Assembly: GCF_003626595.1 (NCBI RefSeq)
Contig: NZ_RBAK01000004.1
Span: 372,001-436,000 of the forward strand
Source: Micromonospora endolithica
GTDB lineage: Bacteria > Actinomycetota > Actinomycetes > Mycobacteriales > Micromonosporaceae
Length of the DNA: 64,000 nucleotides
Reading direction: 5' to 3'
Numbering within the stretch: position 1 is the first letter of the stretch; every line of letters begins with the position of its first letter. The position numbers were made by a program, and so were the translations under genes. Shown here in pieces: positions 9,130 to 16,549 of this stretch. Under the pieces are notes generated by a model. That model was not told where the DNA came from, made no database searches, and saw only the letters and a list, made by a program, of their open reading frames with translations.

Positions 9130-9145
9130 TTGACGTCGATGTCAA
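9130..9145. promoter_or_regulatory. palindrome upstream of the CBM2 gene
   Basis: TTGACGTCGATGTCAA: seven of eight base pairs match across the dyad. It lies 14 bp upstream of the CBM2-Fn3 start, in an AT-richer pocket, a position typical of a repressor operator. A near-identical core (GACATCGATGTC) recurs at 34446-34459. Confidence 0.45.
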
Positions 9146-9248
9146 GGGCAATCGGGCGACCGTTGGTTGAGACGGCGTTCGGATGGGCATCAAGGCGGTG
9201 GGCGGATCCCGAGAGGATCGGAACACCGGACGAGCGAAGGAGCACCTC

Positions 9249-9395
9249 ATGGCGGACAACACCAAGCAGACCAGCGACGAGGCGGCGTCGGCGGCCAGCA
9301 AGGTGCTGCGCGACAAGGACGCGAACAGCGCGGACAAGAAGGCGGCCGGCAGCGCGCTCTCGCAGACGCCGGCCAAGGACAAGTCGGGCAACTGA
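9249..9395 (+). CDS. small hydrophilic protein of a widespread conserved family
   Basis: 48 residues from ATG 9249, supported by GAAGGAG at 9236-9242. An in-frame upstream GTG/ATG option has no ribosome binding site. The core AASAASKVLRDKDANSADK followed by AAGSALSQ resembles a very small protein family found in many bacteria (recalled, not searched), rich in Ala, Ser and Lys, with no cysteine and no membrane segment. Function unknown. It is a single-gene unit closed by a strong hairpin. Confidence 0.65.
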   Translation: MADNTKQTSDEAASAASKVLRDKDANSADKKAAGSALSQTPAKDKSGN

Positions 9396-9404
9396 CGTCC
9401 GCAG

Positions 9405-9435
9405 CGAAGGCCCGGTCCGCGCGACCGGGCCTTCG
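9405..9435. terminator. bidirectional hairpin terminator
   Basis: A 13-bp perfect stem starting CGAAGGCCCGGTC with a 5-base loop (CGCGC), placed between the convergent small gene (ending 9395) and the response regulator (ending 9459). No U-tract, as usual in high-GC actinomycetes. Confidence 0.75.
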
Positions 9436-9458
9436 ACGTCCATCCGTACGGCGCCCGC

Positions 9459-10115
9459 TCAACGGGGCACGAGCCCGTTGCGGTACGCCCACACCACGGT
9501 CTGCAACCGGTCCCGTACGCCGATCTTCGCCATCGCCCGCCCGAGGTGGGACTTGACCGTGCTGGTCTCGATGAACAGTTCGTCGGCGATCTCGCCGTTG
9601 GACAGACCACGGGCGAGCAGTACCACGATCTCCTGCTCCCGCGCGGTGAGCTGCCGGGCCGCCGCGGCGTCCGGAAGGGGCGGCGGGCGGCGGCGCGCGA
9701 ACTCCGAGATCACCCGGCGGGTGACCGCCTGGTCGACCAACCCGTAGCCGTCGGCGAGACGGCGGACCGCGTCGATGAGGTCCTCCGGTTCGCAGTCCTT
9801 GAGGATGAACCCGCTGGCGCCGGCCTCCAGCGCGCCGAAGACGTACTCGTCCAGGTCGAAGGTCGTCACCACCAGTACGGCCGGCGGACGTCCGGTGGCG
9901 TCGGCGACGATCTGACGGGTCGCGGCGAGCCCGTCCCGGCCGGGCATCCGGACGTCCATGCAGATCACGTCGGGCCGCAGCCGGCGGGCCAGGGTGACCG
10001 CCGACGAGCCGTCGGACGCCTCCCCGACGACATTGATGCCCCCGGCCTGTTCGAGGACGACCCGGAAACCCGCCCGGACGACCGCCTGGTCGTCGACCAG
10101 CAGTACGGAGATCAT
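9459..10115 (-). CDS. NarL/LuxR-family response regulator
   Basis: 218 residues. The receiver domain has the acidic pair near the N-terminus (VDDQ), phosphoacceptor Asp54 in CMDVRMPG, a switch Thr in VVTTFDLDEYV and Lys106 in FILKDCEPED. A LuxR-type helix-turn-helix occupies about 150-218 (LTAREQEIVVLLARGLSNGEIA then TSTVKSHLGR). Its start overlaps the end of the histidine kinase gene by 4 bp, so the two are a cognate pair. They are downstream of a serine hydrolase gene in the same direction. Confidence 0.92.
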   Translation of the reverse strand: MISVLLVDDQAVVRAGFRVVLEQAGGINVVGEASDGSSAVTLARRLRPDVICMDVRMPGRDGLAATRQIVADATGRPPAVLVVTTFDLDEYVFGALEAGASGFILKDCEPEDLIDAVRRLADGYGLVDQAVTRRVISEFARRRPPPLPDAAAARQLTAREQEIVVLLARGLSNGEIADELFIETSTVKSHLGRAMAKIGVRDRLQTVVWAYRNGLVPR

Positions 10116-11479
10116 GTCGGGTGCTCGCCCTCCGTCGTCGGGATCGGTTCGGCCGGCTCGTCGTCACGTGCCGTCGGCAGCGTCACGGTGACCGACCATC
10201 CGCCGGCCGGCGTCGGGCCGGCGTCGAACTCCGCACCGATCAGGTGCGCGCGTTCCCGGATGCCCACCAGACCGACCCCGCCGCCGGTCCGCGCCGCCGG
10301 CTCGGGGCGCCGTGCCACCGGAGCGTTGGTGACCTGGAGGGTGACCGCGCGGGCAAGGTATCGCAGGACCACCCGGACCGGAGCCCCCGGGGCGTGTTGC
10401 CGGGCGTTGGACAGGCACTCCTGCGTCATCCGGTACAGCGCGACGTCCGCGATCGGGGGCACCTCGCGGCGCGGTCCCCGCGCGACGAACTCGACCGGGG
10501 TGCCGAGGTCCCGCGCGGTGCGGACCAGGTCGTCGAGCACGGCCAGGCCCGGCACCGGGGTGGTGCCCTCCTCGGCGTCGGTGGGGTGCGTACCGTCCCG
10601 ACCGGCCGACCGGCCACGCAGGACGCCCACCACCAGCCGGAGGTTGTCCAGCGTCTCCTTGCCCTGTCCGCGGATCCAGGCCACCCCGGCCTTCGCCGCG
10701 GCGGGATCGCGGTCCACCAACCGCTCGACCGCCGCCGCCTGCACCACCATCGCGGACAGGTGGTGGGCGGCGACGTCGTGCAGCTCGCGAGCCATCCGGG
10801 CCCGCTCCGCCCCGATCGCCGCCCGCACCGTGGCCCGCTGTGCCCGGACCGCCTCCTCCGCCCGTAACCGCACCAGGTCCAGATAGCGCCGGCGGGTGGC
10901 GACGTAGGTGCCCACGAAGGCCGCCCCGAGGTAGGTCAGGGCGGCCGACGCGAGCTGGCCGGCCGCCGGGGTGAGGCGGCCCGGGCCCGCCACGGCGGTG
11001 GCCGCGACCACCCCGGCCGCCTCCACGGCCGCCGCCCCGAGGGCGAGCAACAGCGCCGTCCGCGCCGGGAACAGGACGCCGACGGTGTACGCCGCGATCA
11101 GCGGCGCGAGCCCACGGACCGTCAACTCGGGCGGCACCACCGCGGCGATGACGAGTTGGGCGCCGGCGACGAGCCCGAGACAGACCAGCGGCCTGACCCG
11201 GCGCAGGCACAGCACCAGCGCCTGCCCGCAGCCGAGGGCGACGACCAACCGGGCCAGTGCCGGGTCGAGGTCGACACCCGCACCGGGGGCGGCCAGCCAG
11301 ACGATCGGTGCCAGCAGCGCGAACGTCACCGCGGTGACGACAGCGGCGGACAGGCAGTCCCGGGCGAAGGACCCGGTCACGCCGAGCCGGGTGAGTCGCT
11401 CGTCGAGCCACCGGCTGCCCGGTCGGGGTGGGCCGGGCAGGCCGGCCGGCGCCGGTTCGCTGTCGGGGTGGTCCGCCAT
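10112..11479 (-). CDS. HisKA_3-type sensor histidine kinase
   Basis: 455 residues from ATG 11479, preferred because GAAGGA lies about 11 bp upstream; an ATG 12 bp further out sits directly on that ribosome binding site. The N-terminal half contains several hydrophobic helices, followed by a coiled dimerisation segment with phosphoacceptor His in RMARELHDVAAHHLSAM, and a HATPase domain with ECLSNARQHAPG (N box) and GGGVGLVGIRERAHLIG (G boxes). It phosphorylates the adjacent NarL-type regulator. With no extracytoplasmic domain, sensing is probably through the membrane helices or the neighbouring membrane protein. Confidence 0.9.
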   Translation of the reverse strand: MADHPDSEPAPAGLPGPPRPGSRWLDERLTRLGVTGSFARDCLSAAVVTAVTFALLAPIVWLAAPGAGVDLDPALARLVVALGCGQALVLCLRRVRPLVCLGLVAGAQLVIAAVVPPELTVRGLAPLIAAYTVGVLFPARTALLLALGAAAVEAAGVVAATAVAGPGRLTPAAGQLASAALTYLGAAFVGTYVATRRRYLDLVRLRAEEAVRAQRATVRAAIGAERARMARELHDVAAHHLSAMVVQAAAVERLVDRDPAAAKAGVAWIRGQGKETLDNLRLVVGVLRGRSAGRDGTHPTDAEEGTTPVPGLAVLDDLVRTARDLGTPVEFVARGPRREVPPIADVALYRMTQECLSNARQHAPGAPVRVVLRYLARAVTLQVTNAPVARRPEPAARTGGGVGLVGIRERAHLIGAEFDAGPTPAGGWSVTVTLPTARDDEPAEPIPTTEGEHPT

Positions 11480-11522
11480 GGTGATCAGCATCCTTCGTCC
11501 GCGTTCGTCCGGTGGCGGCGGG

Positions 11523-13568
11523 TCAGTAGGTGATGTCCGGGGCGAGCAGCATGAACTCGACGGCGAACCAGCCGACGCCGGCGAGCGCCAGCAGCACCAG
11601 GACACTGCCGGTGGTCCGCCGCCGGCCGGCGGAGCGCCGGACGTCGTCGGCCAGCCGGACGGCGGCCGGCGCCACCCCGAGCAGGCCGATCAGTTGCAGC
11701 GCCTGCACGGTCCGCAGCGCGCCGACGGGTACGTCCGTCAGGCCCATGATCACGGTCATGCTCACCGCCCAACCGACCAGCGCGAGCACCGTGGCGGCGA
11801 CCGCGACGCGGGTCAGGATCCGCGCGGTGCGCCCGGCCGGAGGACGTGGAGCGCGGCCGAGACGGCGACGGAGCACCGCGCCGACCGGCCAGGAGAGGAC
11901 GGCCACCACGAGCACCAGCAGCGACGCGGCGAACACCGGTACGACGACGGCGTGTCCGCGGGCGGGCTCGACCGGCAGCAGGGTGATCGCGGGGTCGATG
12001 CCGATCGCCCGCACCCGGCCGTCGCTGACCCGCACGGTGACCGTGGCCTGCCCGCCGACCTCCCGCCACACCCAGGGGGCGACCTCCTCGTACAGCGCGG
12101 GGGAGTCGGACAACGGGCCGGGGTCGAACCGCAGCCGGCCACCGTCGGCGACGCTCACCGTCGTACGGCCGGCCAGGCCGATCACGGTCAGGAAGGTGCT
12201 GCGCGCCGTCCGCGAACTCTCGTAGGTGCCGGCCGCCGTGGCGGCGTGTGCGGCACTGGTCGCCGCGTCCACCGTCGCGGCCGACCGGATGCCCGCCGCC
12301 GGGAAGTAGCGGTCGGTGAAGCCCGACATGACCGCCTCACGCAGGTCGATGCTGTCCATTCCCTGGCGCCCGTTGCTGTTCAGCGCGACGAAGACGCCCG
12401 TCCGGTCGTCGGGGTAGATCTGGAGGTGGGCGTGGAAGTACGTGGTGTCGCCGCCGTGGCCGAGGATGCGGTGGCCGTTGCGGCTCTCGTCGAAGAACCC
12501 GAGGGTCATCCGGGGGCCGTCGGCGAGGGTGCCGAGTGAGGTCGCGTCCAGGGCCGGCCGTTGCATGAGGTCCAGGGTCGGCCGGTCGAGCAGGGGTTCA
12601 CGGCCGGTCGGTTCGCCGAGGTGGGCGAGCATGAAGCGGGCCATGTCCGGGGCCGAGGCGGTCAGCGCCCCGGCCGGCGGGACACCGACCGTCTCGAACG
12701 GCGCGGCCGGGGCGGAGGCGTCCGGGTAGCCGTGGGACATCCGGTCCGCCAGGTGCGCCGGGAGCGGCTGCGCGAAGGTCGAGGACGCCATGCCGGCCCG
12801 AGCCAGGACGTTGCGCGCGACGTACTCCTCGTAGGGCATCCCGCTCACCCGCTCGACCACGTACCCGGCGAGCGCGTTGCTGTAGTTGGAGTAGGCGGGC
12901 ACGGTGCCCGGCTCGTAGATCTGCTCGGGCGGGTCGGTGGCCAGGGCCCGGCGTAGGTCGGTGCCGCCGCCGTCCAGGCCGATCAGGCCGTCGATCCGCT
13001 CCTCGAAGCCGGCGGTGTGGGTCAGCAGGTGCCGCAGCGTGACCGCCCGGTCGAAGCGGCGGGGCAGGACGAAGTCGAGGTGCTCGCGCACGTCGGCGTC
13101 GAGGTCCAGGTCGCCCTTCTGCACCAGTTGCAGCACGGCGGTGGCGGTGACGAGCTTCGCCACCGAGCCGACCCGGAACAGGTGCCGGTCCGGGTCGACG
13201 GCGACGGGGTCGGCGTCCGCGGCGGTGCCGGTGTCGGCGTACCCGTAACCCCGGGCGGTGACGATCCTGCCGTCGTGGACCACGGCGACCGTGGCCCCGG
13301 CGATGCCGGTCCGTTGCAGGGCGGCCGGCAGCAGGCCGTCGAGCCACGCGTCGACGTCCCGGCGGTCCAAGACGGCGGTGCCGGCGACGGCCGGTGCCGC
13401 GGCCGGAACGGCGACCGGCGGAGGCGGGTCGGCCGTCGGCGTGCCGGCACCACAGGCGGGGACCGCCGCCACGAGGGCGATCGCGGTCGCCAGCAGCGCC
13501 GTCCGGCGGAGCGCCAGGCGGCCGGACCGGGGCGGGGAGGATCGGGCGGACGCGGGGTTCCGGATCAT
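11523..13568 (-). CDS. membrane-anchored serine hydrolase of the beta-lactamase/PBP class C family
   Basis: 681 residues. The N-terminal hydrophobic segment ends in AAVPACGAG with a possible lipobox cysteine (Cys39). The serine beta-lactamase-like domain has Ser135-x-x-Lys138 (GSVAKLVTATAVLQ), Tyr226-Ser-Asn228 (PAYSNYSNAL) and a HGG-type third motif (LGHGGDTTYF). After about residue 490 come a beta-rich stretch and at least four predicted membrane helices. Family members are D-aminopeptidases, esterases or PBP-related enzymes. The C-terminal membrane part and the two-component genes 43 bp downstream suggest that a cell-envelope or peptide signal is processed here and reported to the kinase (inference). 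Confidence 0.83.
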   Translation of the reverse strand: MIRNPASARSSPPRSGRLALRRTALLATAIALVAAVPACGAGTPTADPPPPVAVPAAAPAVAGTAVLDRRDVDAWLDGLLPAALQRTGIAGATVAVVHDGRIVTARGYGYADTGTAADADPVAVDPDRHLFRVGSVAKLVTATAVLQLVQKGDLDLDADVREHLDFVLPRRFDRAVTLRHLLTHTAGFEERIDGLIGLDGGGTDLRRALATDPPEQIYEPGTVPAYSNYSNALAGYVVERVSGMPYEEYVARNVLARAGMASSTFAQPLPAHLADRMSHGYPDASAPAAPFETVGVPPAGALTASAPDMARFMLAHLGEPTGREPLLDRPTLDLMQRPALDATSLGTLADGPRMTLGFFDESRNGHRILGHGGDTTYFHAHLQIYPDDRTGVFVALNSNGRQGMDSIDLREAVMSGFTDRYFPAAGIRSAATVDAATSAAHAATAAGTYESSRTARSTFLTVIGLAGRTTVSVADGGRLRFDPGPLSDSPALYEEVAPWVWREVGGQATVTVRVSDGRVRAIGIDPAITLLPVEPARGHAVVVPVFAASLLVLVVAVLSWPVGAVLRRRLGRAPRPPAGRTARILTRVAVAATVLALVGWAVSMTVIMGLTDVPVGALRTVQALQLIGLLGVAPAAVRLADDVRRSAGRRRTTGSVLVLLALAGVGWFAVEFMLLAPDITY

Positions 13569-13735
13569 GGTCGGTCACAGCCTCTCGCGGCTTTCCGAGT
13601 GTCCGGAGGGGATCCGGCGGCGTCACTCGGAGTGCTCCCGCCAAGCCTGTAAGAGCGGCCCGGCCGTGCCATCTGCCGCAGGACGGCAATCGGCCTACGA
13701 CCTGAGGAGGAACTCCGGCCGGGGCGGCGGGACGC

Positions 13736-14953
13736 TCACCGTGAGCCGACCGGGGTCCCCAGGGGGTCGGTGAACAGGCGGGAGAAGCCGAGTTCCGCCG
13801 CGCCGACCAGGGTGCTGTCGTCGCCGAGCGCGGAGATCCGCAGGTGTGCCCGTTCCCGCGAGACGGGCAGCACGTTGGCGGCGATCCGCTCGCGCACCTG
13901 GGTGGCCGAGCCGAGGTAGACCTCCCGCAGCATGCCACCGAAGATGACCATGCCCGGGTTGAACAGGTTGATCACGTTCGCCACGCCGATGCCCAACCAG
14001 TCGCCGATGATCCGCAGCGCCTCCCGGGCGGCGGCCTCGCCGCGGTCGGCGGCGTCCACCACCTCCCGGACGGCCTCCCGCCCGAACCGGTCCGCCGGCC
14101 GGCCGGCCGCGTCGAGCAGCGCCCGCTCGCCGACCTCCGCCTCCAGGCAGCCCCGGGAGCCGCACCCGCACGGCCGTCCGTCGTACGGGTTGACCAGCAT
14201 GTGCCCGACCTCGGAGCCGTACCCGCCGTCGCCGCCGAGCAACTCGCCGCCGACGATGATGCCGCCGCCGACGCCCACGTCACCGTGCAGGTAGACCAGG
14301 TTCCGCACGCCGACGCCGGCGCCACGCTGGTGTTCGGCCAGCGCGCCGAGGTGGGCCTCGTTGCCCACCAGCACCGGCAGGTCGAGGTCGAGCCGCCGGC
14401 CGAGTTCCGCGCCGAACGCCTGGTCCACCCATCCCATGTCCGGTCCGAACCGCACCATGCCGTCGCCGGGACGGATCATGCCGCAGTACGACGCGCCGAC
14501 GCCCACGCACACCGAGCCGGGCGACGCGCCGCGGTGCAACTGCCGTCCGAACTCGGCCAGGACCCGCACCACCGTGTCCAGGTCCGCGCCGGCCCGGGTC
14601 CGCGGTGCCTCCCGCCGCTCCAGGACCGCGCCGCCCAGGGCCACCCGCGCGGCCACCAGCCGGTCCACCGCGATGTCGAAGGCGAGCACGTACGCCCGGT
14701 CGGACGCCGGACGGACCAGCAACGACGGCCGCCCCGCCCGGCCGGTCAGCTCCGGCAGGTCCTCCCGGACCAGCCCGGCCGCCGCGAGTTCCGCGGTCAT
14801 CGCCATGATCGTGCTGCGGTTCAGGCCCATCGACTCGGCCAGCCGGGCACGCGACACCGCGCCGGCCAGGTGCACCCGGCGCAGCAGCGCCCCCAGGCTC
14901 GCGCGGCGGCTGTCCTCGGGGGATCGGCCGTCCACAGTCACACTCTTCAGCAT
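13736..14953 (-). CDS. ROK-family transcriptional regulator
   Basis: 405 residues. An N-terminal MarR-like winged helix (about 15-75, RARLAESMGLNRSTIMAM) precedes a ROK sugar-kinase fold with an N-terminal phosphate-like loop, the Zn-binding CGCGSRGCLE motif, and EVGHM upstream of it. ROK repressors respond to sugars or phosphosugars and often control xylose, glucosamine or other carbon genes. It is divergent from a secreted protease across a 473-bp gap that holds candidate operators. Ligand not assignable. Confidence 0.9.
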   Translation of the reverse strand: MLKSVTVDGRSPEDSRRASLGALLRRVHLAGAVSRARLAESMGLNRSTIMAMTAELAAAGLVREDLPELTGRAGRPSLLVRPASDRAYVLAFDIAVDRLVAARVALGGAVLERREAPRTRAGADLDTVVRVLAEFGRQLHRGASPGSVCVGVGASYCGMIRPGDGMVRFGPDMGWVDQAFGAELGRRLDLDLPVLVGNEAHLGALAEHQRGAGVGVRNLVYLHGDVGVGGGIIVGGELLGGDGGYGSEVGHMLVNPYDGRPCGCGSRGCLEAEVGERALLDAAGRPADRFGREAVREVVDAADRGEAAAREALRIIGDWLGIGVANVINLFNPGMVIFGGMLREVYLGSATQVRERIAANVLPVSRERAHLRISALGDDSTLVGAAELGFSRLFTDPLGTPVGSR

Positions 14954-15426
14954 CCCGGCGGACCTCGTCGACTGTCGGGTACCGAGGCGCGGAGAACAGC
15001 TCTCCGCGCGATCGGTGGTTCACCTCGACAGTACGGTGACCGGCCCCGGTGGACGGGTTCCCGGGGTGCCGCCGGGAGGTAGGAAATCTCCCGACGGCGC
15101 TCCGCCCGCGGCATTTTTCCGCCAATCCCGGGTGTCCCGGGATGCGGACCGGCGGCCGGCCGCGCGGCGGCCGGCGTGGCCCGGCCGACCCCACGCCGAC
15201 CTGCGATGTCTCCACCAATCAGCACAGACCATCCGACTTGCCACTCGTCGGGCCGTCGGCACCCAATGGGTGAGAAGCGGCGGAGTATGACCAACCGGGA
15301 CGCTTGAAATCAATCTCAAACATGTGAAAGTTTCGAAGCGCCCGGTCGGGTGAGCCTCATCACTCCGATCGGCCGCCCGGGGCTACCCGAACGGCAGCCC
15401 ACGCTCAGCTCCATGGAGGTATCCAT
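14954..15426. other. divergent intergenic region between ROK regulator and S1 protease
   Basis: 473 bp without a credible gene. The distal part (15285-15345) is AT-richer and contains the imperfect inverted repeat described separately. Promoters for both flanking genes must lie here. No riboswitch-like fold was recognised. Confidence 0.5.
15301..15340. promoter_or_regulatory. nested inverted repeats, candidate ROK operator
   Basis: CGCTTGAAA at 15301-15309 is the near-reverse-complement of TTTCGAAGCG at 15331-15340. Within the right arm TGAAAGTTTCG (15325-15335) is one base from CGAAAGTTTCG, a palindrome type reported upstream of actinomycete xylanase-class genes and linked to ROK-type control (from memory). 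It lies about 90 bp upstream of the protease start. Confidence 0.4.
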
Positions 15427-16479
15427 ATGCGACTCTCCGGGTCCCCGCTGCGCCACGCCGCCGCTCTCGCGGCGACCGGCGCGCTGGTCGTCGGCACGCT
15501 CACCAGTGCCCCCGCCCAGGCCGCCCCCGCGACGACCGCCTCCCCGGACCAGGCCACCGCGCTCGCCGCCGCACTCGGCGACCGCTCCGCCGGGGCGTAC
15601 GCCCAGGCCGACGGCACCATGGTCGTCACCGTGACCGACGACGCCGCCGCCAGGAAGGTTCGCGCGGCCGGCGCGACCCCCAGGACCGTCACCCGGGGCG
15701 CGGACGACCTCGCCCGCGCCACCGCCACCCTCGACGCATCCGCCCGGATCCCCGGCACCGCCTGGTGGACCGATCCCGCGACGAACCAGGTAGTCGTCTC
15801 GGTCGACAGCACGGTGACCGGCGCCAAGCTCCAGCGGGTCGAGGCCGTCGCGCAGCGGCTCGACGGCACCGTCCGGATCGAGCGGGAGGCGGGCACGCTC
15901 AGCACCCGCGCCGCCGGCGGTGACGCGATCTACGCCCAGGGCGGCGGGCGCTGCTCACTCGGCTTCAACGTCCGCAGCGGCTCCACCCACTACTTCCTCA
16001 CCGCCGGACACTGCACCGACATCGCCGCCAACTGGTACGCCGACGCCGGCCAGACCAGCCTGCTCGGCTCCGGCGGCACCGGCAGCTTCCCCGGCGACGA
16101 CTACGGCATCGTCCAGCACAGCGACGCCGCCGCCGCCGACGGCAGCGTCTCCCTCTACAACGGCACCACGCAGGACATCACCGGCGCCGCGGACGCGTTC
16201 GTCGGCCAGTCCGTGCAGCGCTCCGGCAGCACCACGGGCCTGCACGGCGGCACGGTCGAGGCCCTCGGCGCCACGGTGAACTACGCCGAGGGCACGGTCA
16301 CCGGCCTGATCCGCACCACCGTCTGCGCCGAGCCCGGCGACAGCGGTGGCGCGCTGTTCAGCGGCGGCACCGCGCTGGGCCTCACCTCCGGCGGCAACGG
16401 CAACTGCTCCGCCGGCGGGACCACCTACTTCCAACCGGTCACCGAGGCGCTCAGCGTCTACGGGGTGGAGATCGTCTGA
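15427..16479 (+). CDS. secreted S1-family serine protease with pro-domain (streptogrisin/alpha-lytic type)
   Basis: 350 residues. Signal peptide 1-32 (to TSAPAQAAP); a pro-region to about 165 with the alpha-lytic protease prodomain character; then a chymotrypsin-fold catalytic domain. The triad is His195 (LTAGHC), Asp225 (PGDDYGIV) and Ser306 ([10 protein letters not shown]). Cysteine pairs C176/C196 and C300/C327-type are consistent with streptogrisins. The propeptide acts as a folding chaperone and is cleaved on secretion. The gene is monocistronic, with a very long terminator hairpin just beyond. Confidence 0.93.
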   Translation: MRLSGSPLRHAAALAATGALVVGTLTSAPAQAAPATTASPDQATALAAALGDRSAGAYAQADGTMVVTVTDDAAARKVRAAGATPRTVTRGADDLARATATLDASARIPGTAWWTDPATNQVVVSVDSTVTGAKLQRVEAVAQRLDGTVRIEREAGTLSTRAAGGDAIYAQGGGRCSLGFNVRSGSTHYFLTAGHCTDIAANWYADAGQTSLLGSGGTGSFPGDDYGIVQHSDAAAADGSVSLYNGTTQDITGAADAFVGQSVQRSGSTTGLHGGTVEALGATVNYAEGTVTGLIRTTVCAEPGDSGGALFSGGTALGLTSGGNGNCSAGGTTYFQPVTEALSVYGVEIV

Positions 16480-16480
16480 C

Positions 16481-16543
16481 CGACGCGACACCGATGAGGG
16501 GCCGCCGGGTCGATCCCGGCGGCCCCTCGTCGGTGTCGCGTCG
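16481..16543. terminator. very strong bidirectional terminator hairpin
   Basis: 29-bp stem (one T·G wobble) around the 5-base loop TCGAT, located between convergent genes ending at 16479 and 16550. The stem fills the whole intergenic space. Confidence 0.85.
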
Positions 16544-16549
16544 GGTGGG

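Noticed and set aside
8156..9610. Longer reading of the CBM2 protein starting at 9610
   Set aside because: The extra residues run over the small gene, the terminator and the response regulator end; the signal peptide begins at 9115.
14954..15426. Riboswitch or structured leader before the protease
   Set aside because: No recognisable conserved core; only short inverted repeats near 15301-15340.
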